DNA of 64,000 nucleotides from Erythrobacter fulvus (GCF_028595285.1 NZ_JAQQXQ010000001.1:22308-86307); one strand, 5' to 3'. Shown: positions 17,472-26,899, numbered from the stretch's first letter. A program made the numbers and translations. The notes: a model not told the origin generated them from the sequence alone.

Positions 17472-18578
17472 TCACCGGCACCTGGGATGGGTTCGGATAT
17501 CGCGAATGTCTACGATCCGGCCATTGGCGGCTGTCGTCTGCACGCACAGGCGCGTCGGGCGGAAGTAGTAGATGCCGTAAATCGTGCTGCCCGATGACTG
17601 GGAATCGACATTCTCGAACCCGCGTGTGCGAAGTTCGTCGATTGCATTGACTGCATACATGCCTTCAATCCCGGCGATGCTACCCGAATTGCCGCCGCCG
17701 CTGGAGGTGGTTCGTAGATAGCGTTCGCGGGCCCACCCGTTCAAATAGCCGTCGAGCGTTGCGACATGACACCAGTTCTCGCCTTCGGAAGACTTGCATC
17801 CTGTCCGGCGCAAGGTTGTGCCGCCATTCACCCGCCCGACGACATAGCCGTTCTTGGAGGGTGTGCCGATGATCTTCAGCTGGCCGGAACTGAGTCCGTA
17901 AACCTCGACCAAGTCTCCAGCGCTGCCGCCATAATCGGGCAGGTGGCTGGCGCTCGAATCGCTGGCCCGCAGATAGCGGTCGCGCGCCCAGCCCTTGGTG
18001 CGGCCGTTCATGGTCGTGACTTCGCACCAGCTTTCGCCATTATAATTGTCGCAGCCATAGTTCCTGAGCAGCGACCCCTCATCGACTTGGCCGCGCACGC
18101 GAGAATTCTTGTCGGGTTGGGCGAAAATGCGCAGCGTCCCGGATTGCAGCCCATGGGCTTCAACCTGCTGCCAGTCCTGCTGGTAACCGCTTTCGTCCTT
18201 TTTCTTGTCCTTGCGTGACAGCAGCAAAGCGCCGATCGCTACCGCACCGATTGCGGCCGCAGCCACCGCCACATCGCTGCCTCCACCCTTGCCGCAATCC
18301 TTGTTCGAAGCATCGGTGATCGCAGTGTAGCGTCCGTCGTAAGTCTCGACCCGAATGCAATTCTTGTCACGCGCGTGCCAATAATAGCTGATCTGGGTGC
18401 TCGCCTCGGTCTTGCCTTCGGCGTAGGTGAAGCCGCGCTGTTCAAGCGCCGATTGACCGCTTGATGCCCTGACCCCGACGAGGTCGGTCAATTTGTTGGC
18501 TTTTTCGGCCAGAACTGGCGTTGTAACAAGTCCGGCAGCTACCGTCGCAGCTACAAATTTCGCGATGATTTTCGCCAT
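17472..18578 (-). CDS. Exported protein with two SH3 domains framed by a repeated domain
   Basis: A 368-residue protein with a signal peptide (cleavage near VLA-EK, residue 24). An N-terminal domain (about 35-85, ALEQRGFTYAEGKTEASTQI) is followed by a hydrophobic helix (about 103-120) and a basic KDKKKDES stretch, then two tandem bacterial SH3 domains (about 140-205 and 220-285). These end in the matching motifs GWARDRYLR and GWARERYLR. The C-terminal domain (about 310-360, AIDELRTRGFENVDSQSSGS) looks like a second copy of the N-terminal one. SH3 domains often bind cell-wall peptides. The start follows GGGGGAGGG. G+C is lower than in the neighbouring housekeeping genes. Confidence 0.75.
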   Translation of the reverse strand: MAKIIAKFVAATVAAGLVTTPVLAEKANKLTDLVGVRASSGQSALEQRGFTYAEGKTEASTQISYYWHARDKNCIRVETYDGRYTAITDASNKDCGKGGGSDVAVAAAAIGAVAIGALLLSRKDKKKDESGYQQDWQQVEAHGLQSGTLRIFAQPDKNSRVRGQVDEGSLLRNYGCDNYNGESWCEVTTMNGRTKGWARDRYLRASDSSASHLPDYGGSAGDLVEVYGLSSGQLKIIGTPSKNGYVVGRVNGGTTLRRTGCKSSEGENWCHVATLDGYLNGWARERYLRTTSSGGGNSGSIAGIEGMYAVNAIDELRTRGFENVDSQSSGSTIYGIYYFRPTRLCVQTTAANGRIVDIRDIRTHPRCR

Positions 18579-18831
18579 TATCCAGCCCTCCCCCAAACGA
18601 GAGGGAGTGTCTCAAGTAGTTGGCATATTTGTCAAGCGCGCGCGCTGCCCTGTCATGAGGCCCGTGGTGCTCGATTGAGCCAATAGTTTATTCGGAATCG
18701 GGCGCGTTGAGGTTCCGCTTTCGCCATCTCCGAGTGCAAAGCAGAAATGGCTCGGAGCGGATTTACCTTCCGCAACGAGGTCGCGTCTCGGACGGCGGTT
18801 TTTGGCCCAAGTCTGGATTAAACGGACGTTC

Positions 18832-19752
18832 CTAGCGCACCCAGTCGAGCCCGATTTCCTCGAACAGTTCCTTGTCCTCGGCCCAGTTTTCCAACACCTT
18901 CACGTGCAGGAACAGGTGCACCTTCACGCCCAGCACCTCTGACAATTCCTTGCGGGCCGCCTCGCCGATTGCCTTGATCTTCGATCCGCCCTTGCCGAGC
19001 ACGATCGCGCGCTGGTTGTCGCGGGTGACCACGATCTGCTGGTGGATCTCGACGCTGCCGTCCTTGCGATGCTCGTATTTCTCGGGCCGCACCGCGCTGT
19101 CGTAGGGCAGTTCCTCATGGAGCTGTTTATACAGCTGTTCGCGCGTGATCTCGGCGGCGAGTAGGCGTTCCGAGGCGTCGGAGACTTGATCCTCGGGATA
19201 CATCCACACGCCCTCGGGCATCAGCTTGGCGAGTGTCTCTTTCATCTCCGGCACGCCTTCACCGGTCAGCGCTGAGACGAAAAACACTTCCGAAAAATCG
19301 ACCTTGCCGGTGAGTTCCTGCGCCAGCGCCAGCAGCGGCTCCTTCTTCGCGCGATCGACCTTGTTGAGGACCAGGATCTTGCGTTCCGGACGGCCCGCCA
19401 GCGTCTCCAGCAGCGGTTCCAGTTCATGCCGGCGCTGCTTGATCGGATCGACCAGCAGCACCACCGCATCGGCGCTTTCCGCGCCTTCCCACGCGGCGCT
19501 CACCATCGCCCGGTCAAGGCGGCGGCGCGGGGCGAAGATGCCGGGGGTGTCGACAAGGATCATCTGCACCGGCGTGCCATCCGCCAGTTCGTGCAGTGCG
19601 ATGCCCAGCATTCTTGCGCGGGTGGTCTGCGCCTTGGCGCTGGTGATCGCGACCTTCTGGCCGACTAGGCTGTTCACCAGCGTCGATTTGCCCGCATTGG
19701 GCGCGCCAAGCACGGCAACGACGCCGCAGCGGGTGGGGGGATTATCCGTCAT
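18832..19752 (-). CDS. era: GTPase Era
   Basis: A 306-residue GTPase that binds the 3' end of 16S rRNA and helps mature the small ribosomal subunit. G1 is VLGAPNAGKSTLVN, G3 DTPGIF, G4 VLNKVDRA; the C-terminal KH RNA-binding domain holds AIVLGKGGSKIKAIGEAAR. It is the last gene of the leftward lepB-rnc-era group, a conserved order. A perfect parS-type palindrome lies 47 bases upstream of its start, within the 192-base gap after rnc. Confidence 0.97.
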   Translation of the reverse strand: MTDNPPTRCGVVAVLGAPNAGKSTLVNSLVGQKVAITSAKAQTTRARMLGIALHELADGTPVQMILVDTPGIFAPRRRLDRAMVSAAWEGAESADAVVLLVDPIKQRRHELEPLLETLAGRPERKILVLNKVDRAKKEPLLALAQELTGKVDFSEVFFVSALTGEGVPEMKETLAKLMPEGVWMYPEDQVSDASERLLAAEITREQLYKQLHEELPYDSAVRPEKYEHRKDGSVEIHQQIVVTRDNQRAIVLGKGGSKIKAIGEAARKELSEVLGVKVHLFLHVKVLENWAEDKELFEEIGLDWVR

Positions 19753-19798
19753 TCAAAAGCTTTCATTTCCTTGCCCTGCCATAGACGCGCAGAGCCAA

Positions 19799-19814
19799 TG
19801 TTTCACGTGAAACA
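19799..19814. other. parS: parS centromere-like site
   Basis: The 16-base perfect palindrome TGTTTCACGTGAAACA matches the known ParB (Spo0J) binding site parS that is shared by most bacteria. It lies between rnc and era. In known genomes such sites cluster near the replication origin, where ParB loads for chromosome segregation, so this window is probably origin-proximal. Confidence 0.9.
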
Positions 19815-19876
19815 TATGTAGAACATACCTCAAACTGGCCTTAACCGGGCGAAAAGGGGGCCTAATCGGGCGAGAT

Positions 19877-20560
19877 TCACCCGAACGCCTCCAGAAATGC
19901 CTTGGCCGCCAGCCGTTCGGCCTCGCCCTTGCTGGTGGCGGTGGCTTCGGCCTCGCCGACATTACGGACGCTGACGCGCACGGTGAAGCGCGCCGCGTGG
20001 TCCGGGCCGGAACGGTGGGTGACTTCGTAGACCGGCATCTGCCGCTTGTTGCCCGCCGCCCATTCCTGCAGCGCGCTTTTGGGATGCTTGGCCTTGCCGA
20101 CATCGCCTTCCAGCTCGCGTTCCCACAGGCGATAGACCGATCGCTGCGCGGCATCGAAGCCGTTTTCGATGAAGCAGGCGCCGATCAGCGCTTCCATCAC
20201 GTCGCCCAGGATCTTGTCGCTATCCGCCCCGCCGTCGTCGCGCGCCTGCTTGCCCAGCCGGATATGCGCAGGCAGGCCGATCTTGCGGGCAATGCGCGCG
20301 CAGGTGGAGCCGCTGACGAGCGCGTTCAAACGCTGCGACAGCTTGCCCTCCGGCCCGTCGCCCGCGCGATAGAGCCATGCCGCCACCGACAGGCCCAGCA
20401 CGCGGTCTCCGAGAAATTCCAGCCGCTGGTAATCGATCGCACCGCCGCCTGCGCCGTTATAGCTGCCGTGGGTCAACGCTTCGAGCCAGCGCGTTTCCTC
20501 GTTCACGGTAAAGCCGTGTGTTTCCAGCCATGCGCGGGTTTCCGGTTCGAGCGCGGTCAC
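19877..20560 (-). CDS. rnc: Ribonuclease III
   Basis: A 227-residue double-strand-specific RNase that processes rRNA precursors and regulatory RNAs. The RNase III signature reads YQRLEFLGDRVLGLSVA (Arg replaces the usual Ser after the Asp), the second acidic site is ILGDVMEALIGACF, and the C-terminal dsRNA-binding domain begins HPKSALQEWAAGN. The chosen start is GTG 20560, whose GTG overlaps the lepB stop (GTGA) and which has GGAGAC upstream. The open frame reaches an ATG at 20620, but that would overlap lepB by 64 bases and adds nothing family-like. Confidence 0.95.
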   Translation of the reverse strand: MTALEPETRAWLETHGFTVNEETRWLEALTHGSYNGAGGGAIDYQRLEFLGDRVLGLSVAAWLYRAGDGPEGKLSQRLNALVSGSTCARIARKIGLPAHIRLGKQARDDGGADSDKILGDVMEALIGACFIENGFDAAQRSVYRLWERELEGDVGKAKHPKSALQEWAAGNKRQMPVYEVTHRSGPDHAARFTVRVSVRNVGEAEATATSKGEAERLAAKAFLEAFG

Positions 20561-21411
20561 AGGCTGTCTCCGATCCGGTTCCAGCGCGCGGCGGAGAACC
20601 ACGTCCAGGGCTTGATCCATTCGGCGCTGCCGTCGGTCGACCAGACGATGATCCCGGCGCGGCCCACCAGCCGTTCAAGCGGAACCATGCCCACCGCATC
20701 GCCTGCTGCGGCCGGCCAGCGGCTGTCGCGCGAATTGTCGCGGTTGTCGCCCATCACGAACATCGCGCCTTCCGGCACGGTTACGGGAGCGAAACTGTCG
20801 CCCGGGGTCAGGCCAAAATCGAGCACTCCGTAAGCCTTCCCGCCCGGCAGGGTCTCGCGGAAACGCGCATAGCGGCAGGCCGTGCGCCCGTCTTCCAGCC
20901 GTGCCGCATCACCGCCCCATTCACAGCCCGTGTTGGGGGACATGGGGATAAGGAAATCGGACATCCGCTCGCGCGAAACAAGCTTGCCGTTCAGCACCAC
21001 CTGACCGCCGATCACCGCGACTTTATCGCCCGGCAGGCCGATCACCCGCTTGATATAGTCGCGCCCGTCGACAGGGTGCTTGAAGATCACGATATCGCCG
21101 CGTTCGGGGATCTGGGCCAGCACGCGCCCTGCGGGCAAGGGCAGATCGAACGGCAGCGAGTGGCGCGAATAGCCATAGGGCCATTTTGCGGCGAGCAGAT
21201 AGTCGCCGTTCATCAGCCGCGGCAGCATGCTTTCCGACGGAATCGAAAAGGGCGAGAACACCAGCGTCCGCAGAACCAGCACCGCCAGCAGCAGCTTTAT
21301 CATCAGCCAGATAAAGCTGCCGGGCCTGTCACCATCGCGCGCGGTCCCCGGCGCGCCCCCTTGCGCGGCAGGCATCATCGCCTCTGCGAGAGATTGGCTC
21401 TTAACATCCAT
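20557..21411 (-). CDS. lepB: Signal peptidase I
   Basis: A 284-residue inner-membrane serine protease that cuts signal peptides from exported proteins. One membrane helix (about 33-52, IWLMIKLLLAVLVLRTLVF) leads into FSIPSESMLPRL with the catalytic Ser; the general-base Lys is in RDYIKRVIGLPGD; the C-terminal box is MGDNRDNSRDSR. Length is normal. First gene of the lepB-rnc-era group and divergent from pgi, with only 49 bases between the two starts, so both promoters must be packed into or beside the coding regions. Confidence 0.97.
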   Translation of the reverse strand: MDVKSQSLAEAMMPAAQGGAPGTARDGDRPGSFIWLMIKLLLAVLVLRTLVFSPFSIPSESMLPRLMNGDYLLAAKWPYGYSRHSLPFDLPLPAGRVLAQIPERGDIVIFKHPVDGRDYIKRVIGLPGDKVAVIGGQVVLNGKLVSRERMSDFLIPMSPNTGCEWGGDAARLEDGRTACRYARFRETLPGGKAYGVLDFGLTPGDSFAPVTVPEGAMFVMGDNRDNSRDSRWPAAAGDAVGMVPLERLVGRAGIIVWSTDGSAEWIKPWTWFSAARWNRIGDSL

Positions 21412-21460
21412 CTCTCATGCCCTTAGTCGCAGCTGCAGATATGCGCAAAGGGGAACGGTG

Positions 21461-23023
21461 ATGAGCGGCTTGGACGAAGGGCGGAACAAGGCAGGCGTGG
21501 CGGCAGCCTGGTCGCAGCTGCGCGGGCTGGAGGCCCGGAGCCTGAAGGCACTGTTTGCCGGTGATGCCGGACGGGCCGCCGCCATGACCCGCCGCATCGA
21601 CTGGCCGGTGGAACCCGGCAGCGAGGCGCAGGCGGGCATGACGATCGACTTTGCCAAGACCCATCTGGGTGAGGCCGAACTCGCCGCTTTCGAGGAACTG
21701 GCCGAGGCCGCAGGCTTTACCGCAGCGCGCAAGGCGTTGTTCGGCGGCGGGATCGTCAATCCCACCGAAGGCCGCGCCGCCACCCACGGCGCCCTGCGCG
21801 GCAGCGGCACCCCTGCGCAGGTGGAGGAGGCCGAGGCATTGCTGGCGCGCATGGGCATGCTGGTAGAGGCGATCCACGAAGGCGCGCTGGGCGAAGTCCG
21901 TCATTGCATCGCTATCGGCATCGGCGGATCCGCGCTGGGCCCGGCCCTGGCCATCGACGCGCTGACCCGTGATCTGGCGCTGGTCGATGTGCATGTCGTC
22001 TCGAATATCGACGGGCTGGCGCTGGAACAGGCCTTTGCCGCCTGCGATCCGGCCACCACGCTGATCGCAGTCGCATCCAAGACCTTCACCACCATCGAGA
22101 CCATGACCAATGCCGCCAGCGCGCTGAAGTGGCTGGCCGAAAACGGCGTTGCCGATCCCGGCGGACGGGTGGTGGCGCTTACCGCCGCGCCCGAAAAGGC
22201 GGTGGAATGGGGCGTCGATGAAACCCGCGTGCTGCCGTTCCCCGAAAGCGTGGGCGGTCGCTATTCGCTGTTCTCCAGCATCGGCTTTCCGATTGCGCTG
22301 GCTGTGGGGATGGATGAATTCGCCGCGATGCTGGCCGGAGCGAAGGCAGTGGACGATCACTTCCGCGCCGCCGAAGGTCGCGCCAATGCGCCGCTGCTCG
22401 CTGCCTTTGCCGACCAGTATTACACGCGCCTGCGCGGCTGCCAGACCCGCGCCGTGTTCGCCTATGACGAACGGCTCGCGCTGCTGCCCGACTATCTCCA
22501 GCAGTTGGAGATGGAATCGAACGGCAAAAGCGTGACCGTAGACGGCGAGCCAGCCGACGGGCCGACCGCGGCGGTGACATGGGGCGGGGTGGGCACCGAC
22601 GCGCAGCATGCGGTGTTCCAGTTGCTGCATCAGGGCACGCATCTGATCCCGGTCGATTTCATCGCCAGCATTGCGCCGGGCGACGATCTTGATCCGGCGC
22701 ACCACCGCACGCTGTTGATGAACTGCCTTGCGCAAGGCGCGGCGCTGATGGCAGGCAAGCCGTCGGACGATCCCGCGCGCGCCTATCCCGGCGACCGGCC
22801 TTCGACGACATATCTCGTCGATGATTGCGATGCCGCTGCTCTGGGCGCGCTGATCGCGTTCCACGAACAGCGCACCTTCGCCAATGCGGTGCTGATGGGG
22901 ATCAATCCCTTCGACCAGTTCGGCGTGGAACTGGGCAAGGCGATCGCCAAGCAGATCGATTCGGGCGAAGGGGAATTCGATCCCAGCACCACCGCGCTGA
23001 TGAAGGCGGCAGGGCTGGCGTAA
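21461..23023 (+). CDS. pgi: Glucose-6-phosphate isomerase
   Basis: A 520-residue sugar isomerase that interconverts glucose-6-phosphate and fructose-6-phosphate. Two SIS domains are evident: CIAIGIGGSALGPALAIDAL, VASKTFTTIETMTNA, then GGRYSLFSSIGFPIALAVG (close to the PGI signature) and the C-terminal region with QFGVELGKAIAKQ. The ATG at 21461 has AAGGGG upstream and gives the family-like N-terminus; the open frame extends back into lepB in the antisense sense, which is not coding. Divergent from lepB. Confidence 0.96.
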   Translation: MSGLDEGRNKAGVAAAWSQLRGLEARSLKALFAGDAGRAAAMTRRIDWPVEPGSEAQAGMTIDFAKTHLGEAELAAFEELAEAAGFTAARKALFGGGIVNPTEGRAATHGALRGSGTPAQVEEAEALLARMGMLVEAIHEGALGEVRHCIAIGIGGSALGPALAIDALTRDLALVDVHVVSNIDGLALEQAFAACDPATTLIAVASKTFTTIETMTNAASALKWLAENGVADPGGRVVALTAAPEKAVEWGVDETRVLPFPESVGGRYSLFSSIGFPIALAVGMDEFAAMLAGAKAVDDHFRAAEGRANAPLLAAFADQYYTRLRGCQTRAVFAYDERLALLPDYLQQLEMESNGKSVTVDGEPADGPTAAVTWGGVGTDAQHAVFQLLHQGTHLIPVDFIASIAPGDDLDPAHHRTLLMNCLAQGAALMAGKPSDDPARAYPGDRPSTTYLVDDCDAAALGALIAFHEQRTFANAVLMGINPFDQFGVELGKAIAKQIDSGEGEFDPSTTALMKAAGLA

Positions 23024-23261
23024 CCGGCACTGATGCAGGCAGGTCACACCCGCGCCACGCGGTGCGGGGCAGGGGCTTCGGTTGTTTTCCGGCGCTGTTT
23101 CATGGTTTCGTGCCCAAGCAAGAATCTGACAGCTTCAATGGCGCGCGGTGACATATCGCGTTGAATCCGCATTTATCCGGCGTTCGATTTGCACCATCGG
23201 CCCAAATGCTTATCTTTTCGCGCGAACCCTTACCGATCCTCTCCCCCCGACAAGGTTTGCG

Positions 23262-23657
23262 ATGAAAAACGTTCTGACGTCCGCTGCTGTGCTGTTTTCG
23301 CTCGTCTGCGCCCCCGCGGCGCTGGCCGAAGATCAGGCGGGGGACGGCACCGCGCGTTCCAAGGTCAAACCCGTGCGGCTGATCGCCTTCGACGGCGCGC
23401 GCGAATTTCTCAAGACTTCCACCCGCCTCAGAGTCTGGCGCGGCGAGGTGGGTTACACGCTGGCGGTCGATGCCGCGGGCACGCCCACCGATTGCGAACT
23501 GACCGAGCGGTTTCGCATGAACTACGTGAACGACAAGCTGTGCGAGGTGCTGATCAAGCATCACACCTTCGAACCCGCGCTCGACACCAGCGGGATGCCG
23601 GTGGAAGGCAGCTATGAAGGGCTGCTCAATTATCAGGAACTGCGCGAACGGGATTGA
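23262..23657 (+). CDS. Exported TonB C-terminal-like protein
   Basis: A 131-residue protein with a signal peptide (MKNVLTSAAVLFSLVCAPAA, cleavage near ALA at residue 22). The mature part resembles the TonB C-terminal domain seen in many small sphingomonad secreted proteins: WRGEVGYTLAVDAAGTPTDC, then a segment with DKLCEVLIKHHTFEPALDTSG and a final GSYEG. The two cysteines around positions 84 and 98 probably form a disulfide. No membrane anchor or proline-rich spacer, so it cannot work as a full TonB. AAGG lies 9 bases before the ATG. The 238-base gap before it holds no gene I can support. Confidence 0.65.
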   Translation: MKNVLTSAAVLFSLVCAPAALAEDQAGDGTARSKVKPVRLIAFDGAREFLKTSTRLRVWRGEVGYTLAVDAAGTPTDCELTERFRMNYVNDKLCEVLIKHHTFEPALDTSGMPVEGSYEGLLNYQELRERD

Positions 23658-23924
23658 TCGCGGTTCTTGCCGCATCAAGCCCGGCTTGTTTTTCCAGCCG
23701 AACCCTTAATCCTTTGACTTTTGCTGCCGAAGCGCCCATCTGGGCCGCATCGAAGCGCGCTAGCCAGCGTGAAGCGGCGGAACTCTGAAAGCATCCGCCC
23801 CGGCCGCGCCTCGGTTTTTCCCCAAGGACTTCCCTTTTCACGCGGGCGGTTTGAACCCCCGCGCCGCGCGCGCCGTCCGTCATGGACAGGCTTCGCGTGC
23901 GTCGCACATTATGCGAGTTACATT

Positions 23925-25427
23925 ATGACCACTTTCGCTGATCTCGGGCTGTCGCAGCCCGTGCTCCAGGCCCTCGACATGAAGGGCTACACCACGCCGA
24001 CCCCGATCCAGGAACAGGCCATTCCGGCCGTCCTGAAGGGTCGCGACCTGCTCGGCATCGCCCAGACGGGCACCGGCAAGACTGCCGCCTTCATGCTTCC
24101 CAGCATCGACCGGCTGCGCGAGGCCGACAAGCAGATCCCGTTCAAGTCCTGCCGCATGCTGGTGCTGGCCCCGACCCGCGAACTTGCGGTGCAGATTGCC
24201 GACAGCGCCAAGGATTACGGCGCGCTTGCCGGGCTGAAGGTGCAGTGCATCGTCGGCGGCACGAGCGTCGGCAAGGATCGCAACAAGCTGCATCGCGGCA
24301 CCGACATCCTTGTCGCAACGCCCGGCCGTCTGCTCGATCTGATCGACCAGAAGGCGTTCAACCTCAACGGCATCGAAGTGCTGGTGCTCGACGAGGCGGA
24401 CCAGATGCTCGACCTCGGCTTCATCCACGCGCTGCGCAAGATCCGCGAACTGGCGCCGAAGGATCGCCAGACGCTGTTCTTCAGCGCCACCATGCCCAAG
24501 GCGATCAAGGAGCTGGTGAGCGGCTTCTGCAATAACCCGGTACAGGTTTCGGTCACCCCCGAAAGCACCACCGCCGAACGCATCGACCAGTACCTGTTCA
24601 TGGTGCAGCAGGACGAAAAGCTCGCCCTGCTCGAAATGATCCTCAAGGGCCGGCATGCGGTGCCGGGCGAATTCGAGCGGATCCTGATCTTCACCCGTAC
24701 CAAGCACGGCGCTGACCGCGTGGTGAAGAAGCTTGCCCAGAGCGGGATCGAAAGCAACGCGATCCACGGCAACAAGTCGCAGCCGCAGCGTCAGCGCGCG
24801 CTCGACGAGTTCCGCAAGGCCCGCGTGCCGGTGCTGATCGCAACCGACGTCGCCGCGCGCGGGATCGATATTCCCGGCGTCAGCCACGTGATCAATTACG
24901 AACTGCCCAATGTGCCGGAACAATATGTCCACCGCATCGGCCGCACCGCGCGTGCGGGGCGTGACGGGGTGGCGATTGCCTTTTGTGCCGAGGACGAGCG
25001 CGCCTATCTGAAGGATATCCGCAAGACCACGGGCGCCGAGCTCGATCGCCTGCCGTTGCCGGATAATTTCCGCGCAGTCGTGGAAGGTGTCGGGCCGGAC
25101 AAGCCCGCACCGCGCCAGCCGCAAAAGCGCGTGCAGCCGCGCCCGCTTGGTGGTCGCGGGGGGCGTCCCGAACAGCGGGGCGAGCGTCGTCCGCAAGGCG
25201 AACGGCGGCCTGACCAGCGGGGCGACCAACCGCGCGGCGAGCGTCGTCAGGGCGATGAAGCCCGCGGCGATCGTCGTCCGCAGCAGGGCAAGCCCGGCGG
25301 CGGCGGCCAGCGCAAGGCGCATGGCGAGAACCGCGGCGGCAGCCAGAATCGCGGCGGTCGCGGGCGTCCCGGCGGCGGTGGGCGTCCCGGCGGTGGTGGC
25401 GGACGAAATCGTTCGGCCAACGCCTGA
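23925..25427 (+). CDS. DEAD-box RNA helicase with RGG-rich tail (RhlE type)
   Basis: A 500-residue ATP-dependent RNA helicase. Motif Q and I (TPTPIQEQAIP, AQTGTGKTAAF), Ia (APTRELAVQI), II (LDEADQMLDLG), III (FFSATMP) and VI (YVHRIGRTARAGRDG) are all present. The C-terminal 110 residues are basic and low complexity, with repeated GER/RRP units and Gly-Arg clusters such as NRGGRGRPGGGG, a likely RNA-binding, disordered tail. RhlE-like proteins help ribosome assembly and RNA turnover, often at low temperature. The ATG at 23925 follows a 267-base gap in which I see no other gene; a long 5' leader, as in some cold-induced helicase genes, is possible. Confidence 0.93.
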   Translation: MTTFADLGLSQPVLQALDMKGYTTPTPIQEQAIPAVLKGRDLLGIAQTGTGKTAAFMLPSIDRLREADKQIPFKSCRMLVLAPTRELAVQIADSAKDYGALAGLKVQCIVGGTSVGKDRNKLHRGTDILVATPGRLLDLIDQKAFNLNGIEVLVLDEADQMLDLGFIHALRKIRELAPKDRQTLFFSATMPKAIKELVSGFCNNPVQVSVTPESTTAERIDQYLFMVQQDEKLALLEMILKGRHAVPGEFERILIFTRTKHGADRVVKKLAQSGIESNAIHGNKSQPQRQRALDEFRKARVPVLIATDVAARGIDIPGVSHVINYELPNVPEQYVHRIGRTARAGRDGVAIAFCAEDERAYLKDIRKTTGAELDRLPLPDNFRAVVEGVGPDKPAPRQPQKRVQPRPLGGRGGRPEQRGERRPQGERRPDQRGDQPRGERRQGDEARGDRRPQQGKPGGGGQRKAHGENRGGSQNRGGRGRPGGGGRPGGGGGRNRSANA

Positions 25428-25546
25428 GGCGTAACCGGAGGCTGCCGCATGGCGTAGTCTCTCGCAAGAGAGGCGCGCCTTGCGGTTGGCATCCACGCTG
25501 CCATCGGCCATAGCGCGCCTGCCACCCAGACAGGAGCACGCTGCGC

Positions 25547-26899
25547 ATGGCCGACCAATACGACTTCGATCTTTTCACCATCGGTGCCGGTTCGGGCGGG
25601 GTGCGCGCCAGCCGCGTTGCCGCTGCCCATGGCGCGCGGGTGGCGGTGGCCGAGGAATATCGCGTTGGCGGCACCTGTGTGATCCGCGGCTGCGTTCCCA
25701 AGAAGATGCTCGTCTACGGCGCGCATTTCGCCGAGGATCTGGAAGACGCCAAGCATTTCGGCTGGACGATTGGCGAGAAAAGCTTCGACTGGGCGGCCTT
25801 GCGCGATCACGTGCAGAACGACGTCACCCGGCTGGAGGGCCTCTATGGCCAGACGCTCTCCAACCACAATGTCACCGTCTTTGAAGAACGTGCGACCATC
25901 ACCGGCGATCATGAAATCACGCTGGCAAGCGGCAAGGTCGTCACCGCGAAATACATCCTGATTGCCACCGGCGCGCGTCCGCATGTGCCCGATTTTCCGG
26001 GTAACGAACACGTCATCACTTCGAACGAGGCGTTCCATCTGGATACCATTCCGCGCCGCATCCTGATCGCGGGCGGCGGCTATATCGCTAATGAATTTGC
26101 CGGCATCTTCAATGAATTCGGCAGCAAGGTAACGATCGCCAACCGTTCCGACACGATCCTGCGCGGCTATGACGAGGCGCTGCGCGACCGGCTGCTGCAG
26201 ATCAGCCTGACCAAGGGGATCGAGTTCTGCTTCATGGCCGAATTCGAATATGTCGAAAAGCAGGACGACGGCACGCTCCGCGTCAAGCTGACGGGCCATG
26301 ACGAACGCACCTTCGATGCGGTGATGGTGGCCACCGGCCGCGTCCCCAATATCGATGGGCTGGGGCTGGAAACCATCGGCGTTGAATGCGGCAAGCGCGG
26401 CGAGATCGTGGTCGACAAGTTCAGCCGCACCAATGTCGATTACGTCTATGCCGTGGGCGACGTGACCGACCGCGTGCAGCTGACCCCGGTCGCGATCCGC
26501 GAAGGTCAGGCCTTTGCCGATAGCGTTTTCGGCGGGGTCGAACCCTATGCGGTCGATCATTCCTGCGTGCCGAGTGCGGTGTTCAGCCACCCGCCGATTG
26601 CCGCGGTCGGCATGACCGAAGGCGAGGCACGCAATGTGCTCGGCAGCATCAAGGTCTATCAGGCCGATTTCCGCCCGATGAAGAACGTGGTGGCGGGCCG
26701 CAACGAGCGCAGCCTTTACAAGATGATCGTCGATGCCGCGAATGACCGGATCGTCGGCATCCATATGATTGGCCCCGAAGCGCCCGAGATCATGCAGGCC
26801 GCTGCGGTGGCGGTGAAGGCAGGGCTGACCAAGGCCGATTTCGATGCGACCGTGGCGATCCACCCGACGATGGCGGAAGAACTCGTGCTGTTCAAATAG
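25547..26899 (+). CDS. gor: Glutathione-disulfide reductase
   Basis: A 450-residue FAD enzyme that reduces oxidised glutathione with NADPH. The redox-active pair Cys44/Cys49 is in GGTCVIRGCVPKKML; the FAD loop is TIGAGSGGVRASRVAA; the NADPH loop is IAGGGYIANEFAG followed by ANRSDTILRGYD, where the arginine suits NADPH. The C-terminal His-Glu pair is in IHPTMAEELV. Length is that of the plant/alphaproteobacterial type. It starts 119 bases after the helicase gene with CAGGAG upstream; an SDR gene follows 29 bases later. Confidence 0.95.
   Translation: MADQYDFDLFTIGAGSGGVRASRVAAAHGARVAVAEEYRVGGTCVIRGCVPKKMLVYGAHFAEDLEDAKHFGWTIGEKSFDWAALRDHVQNDVTRLEGLYGQTLSNHNVTVFEERATITGDHEITLASGKVVTAKYILIATGARPHVPDFPGNEHVITSNEAFHLDTIPRRILIAGGGYIANEFAGIFNEFGSKVTIANRSDTILRGYDEALRDRLLQISLTKGIEFCFMAEFEYVEKQDDGTLRVKLTGHDERTFDAVMVATGRVPNIDGLGLETIGVECGKRGEIVVDKFSRTNVDYVYAVGDVTDRVQLTPVAIREGQAFADSVFGGVEPYAVDHSCVPSAVFSHPPIAAVGMTEGEARNVLGSIKVYQADFRPMKNVVAGRNERSLYKMIVDAANDRIVGIHMIGPEAPEIMQAAAVAVKAGLTKADFDATVAIHPTMAEELVLFK

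Noticed and set aside
18728-18757. Inverted repeat CTCCGAG/CTCGGAG in the gap between the SH3 protein gene and era
   Set aside because: Seven-base arms with a 16-base loop and no T run; nothing else in that 253-base gap supports a gene or RNA.
19753-20154. Leftward frame containing MFHVKH between rnc and era
   Set aside because: The MFHVKH phrase is simply the translation of the parS palindrome; the frame otherwise shadows rnc and has no ribosome site.
20561-20620. Longer N-terminus of RNase III
   Set aside because: It would overlap lepB by 64 bases; the GTG overlapping the lepB stop has a better ribosome site.
25459-25472. Hairpin CTCTC-GCAA-GAGAG after the RNA helicase gene
   Set aside because: Only five base pairs and no T run, too weak to call.
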